From the NCBI GenBank assembly GCA_027475525.1, contig JAMWFC010000060.1:1054001-1118000 (forward strand): a stretch of 64,000 bases of DNA. The letters run 5' to 3'. Source of the DNA: Macrolepiota albuminosa (lineage: Eukaryota; Basidiomycota; Agaricomycetes; Agaricales; Agaricaceae). Positions 36,131-46,582 of the stretch are shown piece after piece; position 1 is the first letter of the stretch, and each line of letters starts with the position of its first letter. The notes below the pieces were generated by a model. The model saw nothing but the letters and a program-made list of their open reading frames with translations, was not told the DNA's origin and ran no database searches. The translations under genes were made by a program, and so were the position numbers.

Positions 36131-36646
36131 ATGAATTGCTGAGTGGTAGCAATATTAATGTTTTACTTCAAGTTAGTGTATGTAAAGAGTGCATTTCATG
36201 GACTGGATGAGTTATTGTAGTGACTCCAACAACTGGACAATGAGGCACCAGATAATAGCAACAACAAAATATTTGATGACTGGATCGACTGACTACACAG
36301 GTTTATACATATTATTCAGTTACCTATTCAAATGCTTTGTGAAGAATGGCCAGTCTCGACATGGCTACACTCTATTATTCTGTATCAACTTAAGCCATAT
36401 AAGACACTATTGACTTTTTACATGGCCAATATCTATAATATTGCTAAGCCATCTAACGATCAAAAGATAGCTGAGGAATTCAAATTCTTGCAGGAAGACA
36501 GCCAACACCTACTATATTTGGCAGTGCCTTGAAGTGCCAAAGCTAGGTTAGAAGATCAATGAATCGACCAGGTTAGAAAGTGGCTACAGAATTTGCCGCA
36601 ACCACCAGACCTTACAGATATGGAATATGCCACATTTATTTGATAT

Positions 36647-37056
36647 GTGACAACTTTCTTTATAGGTGAAAATCAACTTTGGCAACAAAATAGGGCTGGT
36701 GCCCATAAACTAGTATTCAAACCAAACAACCGTATCAGGATTCTACATGCTATGCATGACAAATTGGGACACCAAGGACTATATGTGACGAGGGCAAACT
36801 TATTAGAGCATTTTGATGGCCTCAAGTTAGTACTGATATTGCGTGGTATATTTGCACTTGTCATCTTTTCCAAATCCAGCAGACTTGACAAGTTCTTATT
36901 CTTTCAACAGTAGCAACCTCAGCACCATTATTTGGAGAAATATACATCAACACTATGCACATACCCAAGTTAGGATGCTACAAGTACATCATCCAGGAAA
37001 GATGTTCCTTGGTACACTGGCCAGAGTTTTGTATGCTCCAACAAGAAAACACAGAC
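36647..37056 (+). pseudogene. pol: Element Y integrase, N-terminal zinc-binding part
   Basis: ILHAMHDKLGHQGLYVTRAN has the H-x3-H style start of an integrase HHCC module. The matching Cys pair would fall near 36960-36990, where GCYKYIIQERCSL is read in another frame. It is cut by LTR copy C, whose target duplication CAGAC lies at 37052-37056 and 37556-37560. Confidence 0.6.
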
Positions 37057-37555
37057 TGTCAGGGGACTCCTCATATCTTCCTCCTCTCACTCCTTATCTC
37101 TTCACTCTCCTTCCATTCATTCTCTTATTTCTTCTGACATTATTTCATTTCACTGTTTCTATTCTTTTAACACTATCTGTTAGTACTACTCTCAGCCCTT
37201 GAGATGCTCTGGTTCTTTAGCCACCATTCAGACAAGTGTGGGCCCACTCAGCATCGCTTCCAGACCGCTTATATAAGCCAGAGTTTGCCAGAGTTTGCCC
37301 CTTATTTGTACAAGTGTTTGTGTATGCAATTTTCGAGTTTTTAAGGTTTTGTTGTACTGTACAGTTGTTTCCCATGCTTCAGAGGCCCCAGAAGCATCCA
37401 ACCTGGCATAGGGAATCCCTAGACTTGTTCTCTTTGGATCTCCCTCTGCCAGGTGAGTAGCTACCTTGATATTGTCAGTATATATTCTAATACACTTTGG
37501 ATCTCCCTCTGCCAGCTGTGTGACTGAGCCACAGCCTCTAGAGGTCGCCCTTACA
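37057..37555 (+). mobile_element. LTR copy C (solo) inserted in the element Y integrase
   Basis: 499 bp, TGTCAGGGGACTCC to GCCCTTACA, with a perfect 5-bp target duplication CAGAC on both sides. No internal region is attached, so it is a solo LTR formed by recombination between two LTRs. Confidence 0.88.
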
Positions 37556-37995
37556 CAGACGCTATAGCTAAGTGGTTCTTTGAAGATGTTATCTGCAGAT
37601 AGAAAGCCCTTCACAAGATTGTTACAGACAATGGGGCACCTATAGTCAAGATGCTTACTTATCTTGCAAAGAAATACAATATTCAGCACATTTGAGTCTC
37701 AGAATACAACAAACATGCCAACAGCATCATAGAAAGACCCCATTTTGATGTTAGACAGGCTTTATTCAAGGTGGTAAATGATGACAAAAGTCGCTGGAGT
37801 GAAGCGACCTATTTGGTTTTTTGGTCAGAACAAGTCACCATATGGAAGAGAATGGGCTGTTCACCTTACTATGCTGTGACTAGCACCCATCCCCTGCTCT
37901 CAGCAGACATTGTAGAGGCAACATACTTACAACCCCTGCCAAACTCAATACTATCTTCCACTGACATGATTGCTAGGCACGCTATAGACTTATAA
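37556..37995 (+). pseudogene. pol: Element Y integrase core relic
   Basis: AIAKWFFEDVICR-stop-KALHKIVTDNGAPIV shows the second catalytic Asp (TDNG), and NKHANSIIERPHF shows the third acidic residue (Glu). The stops after VICR and IQHI fit Trp TGG and Arg CGA decay. The downstream part reads VVNDDKSRWSEATYLVFWSE. Confidence 0.75.
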
Positions 37996-38420
37996 TGATG
38001 AATGGAGGATTCTAAGTGCTTACACAAGATAGTCTTTCAGGCTCAATGACAGGCTGCACTGCAGTTCAAAAGCAAGCATAGTGCCAAAATATGAGACTAC
38101 AACTTTACAGCAGAAGCACTAGTACTAATGCACAACTCAAAAATCAAAGTTACCCATAACAAAACAATGTGACCTTGGTATTTAGGACCCCTCATAGTAG
38201 TTTTCTGCAATAAGGGAGGCACCTATATACTTTGCAAGTTGAAAAGCTCAGTTTTGCATCAACCAGTAGCAGCATTCTGACTCATTCCCTACTTAGCATG
38301 TGAACACATTTCATTATCTTTGTTGGCACTGGACATTGACACAGCCAAGCTTCAAGAGCTTGAGGAGACTGAATTAATAGATGATGATGAGACCACCCTG
38401 GATAACAACAATGAGCAATA

Positions 38421-39229
38421 AGCAAAGATGAAAAATAGCGTGCTAACTATTAGTACCCTTGATCATACAAGGTTCAACCCTCATAAAAGAATAAGTTAAA
38501 TTGATATCATATGATGAGGATGGCAGGACTACAACAGTCTACAAATACAGACATAGACTTATGCTATGCCCTTTGATGAGGTCCTCTGACATGCCTTTCA
38601 TAGTGCCTATACCCAGGGTAGGGCATCACAACAGTACATGTCATACATTGTACGGGAGCTCGCTTTGAGCTGTACCATACATGTCCAGCGGAGTCCGCTA
38701 CACTGGAGCAGAGCAGTCCCCACAGTGGCATAGAATACAGAGCCGCGGATGTGTCACAATGTGCTATATGACACGGTCCAGTGGATTGATAAAAGACGGG
38801 CACACACATGCGCACGCAGGCCCAGCAGATGCTAGCAGACACTAGCAGACGTCAATGTGCATCAGTGGCCAGTGGCGGGCATCAGCACACGAGTGAAAAC
38901 CTCCTCCATTGGTGGACTTCATAGCATGAATAAATCCTCCTCAAGGTTCCCCACTTCCCTCCCCGCAATAACTCAAGGCTGCACATCTCCGCTTCCCTCC
39001 TTTTCCCACTCCTGATGCCAGCGTACATCTATGAAAGGGCCCTGCAAACCTATGCAGGCCTATGCAAGCCACCAGTGGACATCCACGCAGACGTACGTCG
39101 ACAGACTCAAACCTATGTGAGCCCACGCAAGTCTGTGCAGGGCACCAGCGGACATCCACAGAGGCCTACGCAAGTCCACAGAGTCTGGTTGGACCAAGGA
39201 AAAAGGTAACTTTGTCTTGCCCACCATAT
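38421..39229. other. No gene seen; short-repeat texture
   Basis: Contains no readable domain. Words such as CAGCGGACATCCAC and CCAGCAGATG recur, a texture shared with the 270-bp repeat region further right. Confidence 0.4.
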
Positions 39230-39308
39230 GCCTGTGGGGAGAATCGAACCCCTGGCCTTGGGAAAGCCTCCAGCAACGGAACACACATTTAACTGTTGCA
39301 CCACAGGT
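39230..39308 (-). repeat. tRNA-like sequence (class II-like), pseudogene or SINE head
   Basis: On the minus strand an A-box-like TGGTGCAACAGTTAA and a B-box GGTTCGATTCTCC are spaced as in a tRNA. Acceptor arms ACCTGTG and CACAGGC pair at 6 of 7 positions, the T arm pairs at 4 of 5, and a GGCTT/AAGGCC hairpin occupies the variable-arm position. The D arm does not pair well, so this is probably a pseudo-tRNA or tRNA-derived element. Confidence 0.4.
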
Positions 39309-39439
39309 CTGTTACCAATGGATGGATTCAAAGGTCAGATAACACAATGAACGGACACCCACCTACGTTTCTGCAGGTTCCTGTATGGATTTTTTGAGGT
39401 GGAAGGGGGGTGGCATACCTTCCAAAAGAGTTTTCGTGG

Positions 39440-39907
39440 CTTGAAAGGGGTGTTGGCATCAGCAGCCATCAGCTGGCCATCAGCTGGCATCTGTTGGAGT
39501 TTGTCGGCAGCCGTCATGACCTGCTGGCATCCGTTGGCATCCATCGTGCATCTGTCGGCATCTGCCAGATATTTGCTAGTATCCGTCGGCATCCACGGGA
39601 ATCTGTCGGCAATCCCCGGCATCGTCCAGCATTGTCTAGCATCAGGGCGGGAAAGAAGGAAACGGGGTGCATGGGTGTCCACCGCATGGGGTGGCATCTC
39701 GGAGAGCGTGAGGGGTGGCAGAAGAGGGATGGGGGTGGGGAGGAAGGGGAGGAGCGTGGATGTCCGCTGGTATGCCAGCAGACGTAGCAGACATCGGATG
39801 TCAGGTCAGGGGGGAGGAGGGAAGCGGGGTGCATGTGGTGGACGGGGGTGGCGTGTGAGGTAGTGTGGGGAGTGGAGAGAATGGCACTGGAGAGAAAGAA
39901 GGGGAAG
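39440..39907. repeat. Degenerate GGCATC-type short repeats and a partial 270-bp unit
   Basis: 39440-39640 is built of loose variants of CTGGCATC / CCGTCGGCATC. From about 39750 the sequence matches the 270-bp tandem unit found at 51693-52810 (GGTCAGGGGGGAGGAGGGAA and following) and stops at the Gypsy-2 insertion point. Left target sequence GGAAG at 39903-39907. Confidence 0.65.
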
Positions 39908-40273
39908 TGTCACGACCCCTCCCCTCCGGATCTACCCCAGGACACCCCTGGAACACCACCCGGGACCCTCCCTCCGACCCCACAGGACATGCCCCGCCAT
40001 CACGACCACCGACACTGCCATCATGCGCATCAAGAACCGCCATCAGCCACCACCAGCCCCAATCAACGATTGGATCACGTGGCTCGCTACCAGCCATCAC
40101 GCATCACGCATCACAGCTGCCTCCACGCCAATTGATCGCACACCCCACATGCACGATCCAGGTACACAGTCCCTGCCCGCTACTCAATGACTCCCAGAAC
40201 CCATCCCAGACACTCCGGAACCCTGAGACCCGGCCCCGTAGTACTTATAGCATAGCTCCCCGTTGTATTCGCT

Positions 40274-40286
40274 AGTCTTGATATTA
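40274..40286 (+). promoter_or_regulatory. Predicted 5' end of Gypsy-2 RNA (self-primer)
   Basis: AGTCTTGATATTA is the exact reverse complement of the 13 bases that follow the 5' LTR. In Tf1/sushi-type elements the RNA 5' end folds back on the PBS and primes cDNA synthesis. A TATA-like box about 30 bp upstream fits a start here. The same 13 bases occur in the 3' LTR at 51323-51335. Confidence 0.75.
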
Positions 40287-40557
40287 CACTGTTACACTGC
40301 TTACACTGTTTTTACTTGGTTACTTGAATTTTTGTGTGCCCTCTATTTGACTGATACGCATTGACTGGCATGCTTGACTGGCACGCTTGGATAATCGCGT
40401 GCTCTAAGACTGGTATGCACCTTGCGACTTTAACTCACTAACTTGGTCTCGTCTTAGAACCTCCGGTTCATGACTCGACCCCCACCCGAACTCCCCAATT
40501 ACCTATCACTCAAAGCCCCCGGACTAAGTCCTCTCTCCCGGGATTCCCCTGTCCACG

Positions 40558-40711
40558 TCTTGAACCCCGGAGTCCTAGCCCCGGAGTTCCAGACACCTGA
40601 GTATCCATGGGTCAAGTCCGCATTGTAAGGGCGATCTTGAACCCCGGAGTCCTAGCCCCGGAGTTCCAGACACCTGAGTATCCATGGGTCAAGTCCGCAT
40701 TGTAAGGGCGA
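40558..40711. repeat. 77-bp direct duplication in the 5' LTR
   Basis: Copies 40558-40634 and 40635-40711, identical. Absent from the 3' LTR, which carries this segment once. Confidence 0.95.
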
Positions 40712-40751
40712 TCGCTTTCCCAGAAAGCCCCCGACTCAGCGGAACCTGACA

Positions 40752-40764
40752 TAATATCAAGACT
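40752..40764 (+). promoter_or_regulatory. Self-priming primer binding site of Gypsy-2
   Basis: TAATATCAAGACT starts at the base after the LTR end and is perfectly complementary over 13 nt to 40274-40286. There is no TGG start, so conventional tRNA priming is unlikely. Confidence 0.8.
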
Positions 40765-40790
40765 CCCTCCTTACACCATTCTTGATTGCT

Positions 40791-43058
40791 ATGTATACTC
40801 ACACCTACTACCCCATGGGTTACCAGACCGACCTCTACGGGTGCCCGGTACCCAATCATTACTCCGCACAGACCCCCCGCCCCATCTATCCACCCCTCCT
40901 GTACAAACCTCAGTATTTCCACCGCCACTGGGCCCCCGACCCATCCCTCTATGATCTGGGGCCCTCAGCCAGCTGGGCCCCTCCGCCCAACTTAGCCATG
41001 GCACGACCCGTGGAGGTCCCCTCATCTATGATCTGGGGCCCTCAGCCAGCTGGGCCCCTCCGCCCAACTTAGCCATGGCACGACCCGTGGAGGTCCCCTC
41101 ATACCAGAGCATCCCTGGGGGTCTACCGGAGACACCACCAGTCCCCAGTGGACCTCGCCCAGTACCCCCCAGCGAGGGCCCCTTTGCACCCACCCCCTAC
41201 TACGGTTACTAGCGCCCTGCCCCCCAACCCCAGGTACCCCTCATCTACGACTACCCCCCTCGACACTACCCAACCGCTGCCCCACCTGCTCAGACTCCCC
41301 CCTTGCCAATGGGACGACGACGTCTCAAGGACTACGAACGGCAACGGGACGAAGTGCTCTGCTCGCTCAGGTTCTCGCCAGAGGACTTCACGCAACGGGC
41401 AAGGGCGCTACTCACAGAATTCGGACACGATGACTTCACAGGCACACCAGAGGACTGGGCCCATTGCTTGGTCGAATTCGGGGATTGCCTCACGCGAGGA
41501 GAACTCCCAGAGCAGACTATGGTAAAGTACAGGCGCAACACAATCCTCCGCAAAGAATTACAGCAACTGCTCGACGAAGTCCACGCGTCCCCATCCCCCC
41601 GACCCCTCAACAACCCCCGGGACCCAGGCCGCTCGATTCACATCTGACGGAAACCCCTGGAACCGGTTCCGGCAGCCCCTGCAGTCCCCACTCTGGAGCA
41701 ACAACAACGGGAAGAGCGACAAAACGCCTCGGCCATACTGCGGTCCCTCAACCCGATGGGAGGGCTATTCGATCAGCCTGCTGCCCGCACGGTAGGCTTG
41801 TCAACTCGCTGTAGGGCTAACTCAGTTCCTAGCACCTTCGAGACCTGGGGACAGCCCCAGAGACCCCTGGAACCCCTCCCGCAAACAGACAATGCATGAC
41901 CCCCAGCCCCAGCAAACCCTGGTAGACCCTGCGCGGACACCACTAGCACGGAAGACATGCTGTGCTACATCGACGAGCTCATATGCGGCAACAACGAGCA
42001 ACGTCCCGCACCCGCGCCCACCCCAGTACCGCCCCCTACGTCAGCCCCGGCCCCTCCAGAGCCCAATTTCCACCACGACTCCCCACCCCACTTCGACCTA
42101 CGGAAACCCCTGCGACCCCTGATACAAGCACGACCCTCCTGGGTTGAACGTCCCCTGCGCAACCCCGCACCTGACCCAGCACCTGACCCCCCTCCGCCCG
42201 ACCCGACACCGCCGAACCCTCCCCGACCGCCTCTGCCACCCCCAGCTGAGCCTCGAGGATGACCCCCAGGTCCCCCACCTCCGCCACCCCCTGTGTGGAG
42301 ACCCAGGCCTCCTCCCGGCAGGAACAAACCCCCCTGGGACAACGGACCCCCAGGTGAGCCACCCGGAGGAGGCCCTCTGGGCAGGTGGGGTCCCGCCCTC
42401 AGTGCTTTCCCTCCACAAGGAGGGGGGTAATCATTACTACTACTACTACAATGCCGGCCCTCCCCCCCGCAACACTGCCAGACCGGACGACGCTCGCGAC
42501 ACCCTCGCCTGCGAAGGACGTCTGGACATTCAGAAACCCGATGCATTCACGGGCTGGGACCTCTGGAAATGGCGTACATTCCTCACTCAGTGTCTCAATA
42601 CGTTTCAGGCAAAACTACTCACGTTTCAGGTTGACAGCTCCTGAGTGGCCTTTGCCGCCTCATACCTCCAGGGGATCGCCTTCGACCACTACACGGCCCT
42701 CATCCAGTTCGACCCCAACAGCCTGGCACTCGCCCGCTGGCAAGCCTTTGTCGACGAGTTCTCTGGGAAGTTTGGGATCTACGATACCGTGGCCAAGGCC
42801 AAGGACAACCTCTTCAACCTCCAGATGCGCTCGGAAGAATGTTTCACTACCTTCATTGTACGTTTTGAGAAGGAAGCTTACAAGACAGGTTGGAACTACA
42901 GCGCCCTCCGGTACACCTTCCGCCGTGCCCTGCCGCAACGCATCAAGGACGTCCTCCGACTCGCCCCGAAACAACCCTCCTATGACGGGTACAAGGCCCT
43001 CGTCATGCAGATTGACCAACGCTACTGGGAAGACCGCAGTGAGTACTCGAACTCCTGA
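40791..43058 (+). pseudogene. gag: Gypsy-2 Gag
   Basis: Starts with a Tyr/Pro-rich leader (MYTHTYYPMGYQTDLYG), followed by a charged segment (MGRRRLKDYERQRDEVLC, ALLTEFGHDDFTGTPEDWAH) and long Pro-rich low-complexity sequence. The retrotransposon-gag core is at about 42510-43050: NPDAFTGWDLWKWRTFLTQC, FAASYLQGIAFDHYT, FVDEFSGKFGIYD, TFIVRFEKEAYKTGW and RRALPQRIKDVL. A TGA at about 42642 and another at the end (43056) are compatible with Arg CGA. A 77-bp duplication lies in the leader. It forms the particle shell; RNA binding is by the knuckle further on. Confidence 0.8.
40948..41101. repeat. 77-bp direct duplication in the Gag leader
   Basis: Copies 40948-41024 and 41025-41101, identical, repeating the MIWGPQPAGP / PSLYDLGPSASWAP coding stretch. 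Confidence 0.95.
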
Positions 43059-43399
43059 CCCCTCTGGAACCCTAGGGGAGGACCCCCTTGGCCCTCCGGC
43101 AAAGCCCCCAACCCCAAGTCCAAAACCCCGGTCCCCCCGCGTTCCCTGGCGGCCGACCCCTGGTGAGTTGTGGCCCGCCCAATACTAACTCTGGCAGCGG
43201 CGCCTGCCCCCAGGCCCAACTCAACGCCACCATGGCCGCCCATGACCCGGGCGACGTGCCAAGCCCTGAGGAACCCCCAGAAGACCCTGAAGGCTCCGAC
43301 TTCGATGACAAACGGGACGAGGAGGCCCTCTGAGCCAACTGGCTTTAAAAGAAGGGACGACCCTGGATCGAAGTCCCGAAGGATGTGCAGGAATGGCGA

Positions 43400-43470
43400 A
43401 GGAGGAAAGGCGTGTGCATACTCTGCGGTGAGAAAGACCATTTCATCCCCAAGTGCCCCCAATGACAGGT
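43400..43470 (+). other. CCHC zinc knuckle of Gypsy-2 Gag
   Basis: The reading CILCGEKDHFIPKCP has the spacing Cys-x2-Cys-x4-His-x4-Cys of a nucleocapsid knuckle (about 43416-43460). Confidence 0.75.
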
Positions 43471-43615
43471 TATGGGACGCGCCACCTGGACCTTCAAAGG
43501 GAAGGACACCACCTACGAGTATTTGGAAAACAACCCGGCGATTTAGACCCAGAAGACGCCCTAAATCGCAGAATCGACCCTGACGTCTTCTCCACCCCGG
43601 TCTCACATCTTCGCT

Positions 43616-43769
43616 CCATGGCACTCATACAGGACATCCTCACGGCTTACCTACCCTCCCACTCTTCACACTCCCTCCTCCTCAAAACCCGCCCATGGCA
43701 CTCATACAGGACATCCTCACGGCTTACCTACCCTCCCACTCTTCACACTCCCTCCTCCTCAAAACCCGC
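43616..43769. repeat. 77-bp direct duplication upstream of the first protease motif
   Basis: Copies 43616-43692 and 43693-43769, identical. It overlaps the next duplication by 15 bp. Confidence 0.95.
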
Positions 43770-44150
43770 CTCACCCCCTCCGGAACCCCCCTCGACACCC
43801 TCGTTGACAGTGGCGCCACCGACAACTTCATCTCCTCAAAACCCGCCTCACCCCCTCCGGAACCCCCCTCGACACCCTCGTTGACAGTGGCGCCACCGAC
43901 AACTTCATTGACGAAGCATGGTCTACCTTTGCCCCAGAACCCGCTCAGCAACTCCCGGTCCCAGTACAGCTCTGTCTCTTTGATGGAGACGCCTCTACAG
44001 CGGGGGACATCACTCACTTTGTGCATATGCCCGTTACTTTCGCCAACAGACAGACTCACACCCTCCAGATGTTGATAACCAAACTCCACCCTTCCGCACC
44101 CCTGGTCCTAGGGCTCCTGTGGCTCTGAGACACCAACCCCCACATCGATT
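43660..44150 (+). pseudogene. pro: Gypsy-2 first retropepsin-like domain
   Basis: LDTLVDSGATDNFID carries the Asp-Ser-Gly active site (seen twice because of a 77-bp duplication). After the duplication come VQLCLFDGDASTAG, a flap-like strand region, and LVLGLLWLRDTNPHIDWQHL, the C-terminal retropepsin signature. Cleaves the polyprotein by analogy with the family. Confidence 0.75.
43755..43908. repeat. 77-bp direct duplication over the first DSG motif
   Basis: Copies 43755-43831 and 43832-43908, identical; the VDSGATDNF coding sequence is present twice. Confidence 0.95.
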
Positions 44151-44259
44151 GGCAACATCTTACCCTTCGCCTGACCCGGGACCCGACGCCCGACGACATC
44201 CCCCACTCTCCGAACCCTACCCCAAAGGACGGGCCCCCACCACCCCCCGGACTCCAGTC

Positions 44260-44740
44260 CTGCTCGTCCCGATCCTTCGTCATCAATGCCAGGCTGGACG
44301 GTGCCCCAGGACCAATATCGGCCCTCATCGACAGCGGAGCCACCGGAGTTTTCATCAGCGACACCCTTGACCTCCCCCACAACTCCCTCGACCAGCCCCT
44401 CTGCCTGCAACGCCTCGATGGCACCCCCTCCCCCTCCGGCCCCATCCAGAAGTCTCACTCAGGACGCGTGACCCTAGACAACAACTATGAGTTCACCTCT
44501 GACTTCCTGGTCACGTGACTTCACAAATCAACCCCGATGGTGCTGGGACTACCCTGGCTGCGCGACATGAATCCCGACATCCATTGGAGGACACTCACCA
44601 TGACCTTCCCGGGACCCAAAGACCACCCCTCGACCGCCGTGCACCTCTGGGCCCTAGGAAGCGACCCGACGCCCAACACCCCCGGAACGACCGCCGCGCC
44701 CCCCATGCCTGTCTGAGACCACAAGGCTCCTGATCAACCC
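44260..44740 (+). pseudogene. pro: Gypsy-2 second retropepsin-like domain
   Basis: LDGAPGPISALIDSGATGVF again has Asp-Ser-Gly, and VLGLPWLRDMNPDIHWRTL repeats the C-terminal signature of the first domain. The two domains are diverged, so this is not an assembly copy. A TGA near 44518 separates LVT from LHKSTPMVLG. Either domain could be the working protease; two fused retropepsins could also form one pseudo-dimer. Confidence 0.65.
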
Positions 44741-44879
44741 CCAAACATTCCTCGGAACAAGTACAAAGGGCCGAACTACCCCTGCTGGTCTCAGACACGT
44801 GTCACACCCGCTCTGGCCAATGCCTCTGTGACCCCGATCAACCTGAACGCACTCAACATATCTACGAGGGGACACTATT

Positions 44880-45580
44880 TCCCTGGAAAAGAAAACCGAG
44901 GAACAAATCCTCCGAGAAGTAGTTCCCCCAGAGTATCACGAGTTCGCTGATGTATTTTCCGAAGGAGACGCCAAGGAGATCCCCCCTCACCGCCCCTATG
45001 ATCACACCATCGACCTTGAGGAAGGAGCCACCCCCCCTTTTGGCAAGGTATACAACATGTCGGAGGTCGAACTCCGGGCCCTCAAGGACTACCTCGACGA
45101 AATGCTCAGTAAGGGATTCATCCGACCCTCCGCCTCCGCTGCCGGAGCCCCAGTTCTATTCGCCAAGAAGAAGGACGGCTCACTCCAACTCTGCGTCAAC
45201 TACCAGGGACTCAATAAGATCACCAAGAAGAACCGCTACCCGCCATGAAAATCAACCTCCGCTCCGGCTACAACAATGTCTGCATCGCCCCGGGACACGA
45301 GTGGAAAACCACGTTCCGCATGTGGTATGGTCTGTTTGAGTACCTTGTGATGCCTTTCGGAATGACTAACTCCCCTGCCACGTTTCAATACTTCATGAAC
45401 GACATTTTCCATGACATGAGCGACGTCTTTGTGATCGTCTACCTGGACGACATCCTCATTTATTCCGACTCACTGGAAGACCACCAGAAACATGTCCGGC
45501 AAGTCCTCGAACGCCTCCGGGAGCACAACCTCCACACCAAGCCCAAGAAGTGTTCATTCCATACGGAAGAGGTTGAGTAT
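44880..45580 (+). pseudogene. pol: Gypsy-2 reverse transcriptase, 5' part
   Basis: [20 protein letters not shown] and [20 protein letters not shown] mark the start of RT. After NRYPP the frame breaks and resumes at [11 protein letters not shown]; about 18 residues usual between RYP and KIDL are missing, and the catalytic Asp of KIDL reads Asn (AAC, a G-to-A change). [18 protein letters not shown] and [11 protein letters not shown] (YLDD near 45440) are intact. The domain ends at EEVEY, where a solo LTR begins. Confidence 0.88.
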
Positions 45581-46582
45581 TGTAGTACTTGGTAGAAGTA
45601 TTACTTGATAGTTCTGGGGCTTGCTAGTATAGAATATGACCTTGAATTCACACTGATTTTGACGGTGAAAGAGATAATTATGATCTTGAATGTGTTTAAT
45701 AATTTTGCAAAACGCCGAGGTTTTGAGGAATTATAATATTGAATGAGAATAATAATATTCCCACAAGTCGAGGTTTCTTAACAAACTCTGGCCTAAGCGA
45801 TTCACTCCCTGGGAATCACCAAGCCTTTGCCTATCAATTGCCTGTCTATTCTCTACTAAACTTGGGCTATTTATACTGTTTTTCTGGTGCACAGACCACT
45901 ATCTACATATGACTCTTTGTCGGAAACTCTCCAACTTCCAGAACGTATTTGATAGTCCAATTTCCCTTTTGGGAGGCCTGTTTCAGTGCCACCCGTTCCA
46001 CCATTCAACTTCTTGTTCCGCCATTCTTCCGGATGTTTCAGATTGCCACTTCCCCATTTGCTTGAGCTCCATTTAGCATGATCTCCTTCATAGATCCTTC
46101 TTTCCTCTTTTAGCGCCTCCCTGCATCCCCTACTTCTTTCCTTTTCCCCTCCTTGTTGTCAAATCGAACATTGACTGATTTGACGATGAAATTGAGAATT
46201 ATAATATTGAATGAATATAATAATTTCCCAATTTCATCCTATTCCGTCCATTGCCGAACATTGACTGATTTGATGATGAAATTGAGGAATTATAATATTG
46301 AATGAGAATAATAATTCCCCAATTCCATCCTATTCCGTCCACTCTGCCAGCTTCCATGCTTCCCCTCCCCATTACAGTGGTTAGACTATTGTTGAGCTGA
46401 TAGTTTGAACTGGTTCCTGCCTGTTGTTCTGTACTTTTCTGTGTATTTGTTGGGATGTTTTCGGAGATGGTTATTTGTTGAGACTGCTACCAGGAGGCTT
46501 ACAGTTTTCAGCCCATATTTAAATGTTTATTTTGACTTCTGGTGCATGGTGTGTCCCTGACTGCTGGTACAGCGTCGTATCA
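45581..46582 (+). mobile_element. Solo LTR of about 1.0 kb inside Gypsy-2 pol
   Basis: TGTAGTACTTGG to CGTATCA, 1002 bp, with target duplication GTAT (45577-45580 and 46583-46586). Removing the LTR and one GTAT rejoins EEVEY to LGVIVSLNGVRMD in frame. Internally it has a diverged 90-bp tandem repeat (from about 46165 and 46255) and related AATTATAATATTGAATGA words near 45730. Different family from the other LTRs in the window. Confidence 0.85.

Larger units (their letters stand above)
34415..38420 (+). mobile_element. Retroelement Y: decayed Gypsy-like element, second copy of the X lineage
   Basis: LTR-like start at 34415-34800 matching X, PBS-like TGGAGCCCAC at 34808-34817, Gag relic with zinc knuckle, then integrase pieces separated by LTR copy C. 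Reverse transcriptase is not readable between 36130 and 36640, so most of pol is deleted or decayed beyond recognition. Confidence 0.65.
39908..40751 (+). repeat. 5' LTR of Gypsy-2
   Basis: TGTCACGACCCC to CTGACA, 844 bp including one 77-bp duplication (767 without it). It holds a TATA-like CTTATAG at about 40244-40250 and the predicted transcript start AGTCTTGATATTA at 40274-40286. It differs from the 731-bp 3' LTR by indels near 40285-40320 and a 15-bp stretch near 40570. Confidence 0.92.

Noticed and set aside
39230..39308. A functional tRNA gene (anticodon position would read TGC)
   Set aside because: D arm does not pair, the acceptor arm has a mismatch at the first pair and the variable arm is class II-like, which does not suit that anticodon; kept only as a tRNA-like repeat.
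39060..39330. Short frames of 72-76 codons over the tRNA-like sequence
   Set aside because: They overlap each other on both strands, carry no domain, and the DNA is repeat-like.
40791..44500. Long Pro/Arg-rich frames on both strands in Gypsy-2 Gag and protease
   Set aside because: High GC and low complexity keep several frames open; only the frames with gag, knuckle and protease motifs were kept.
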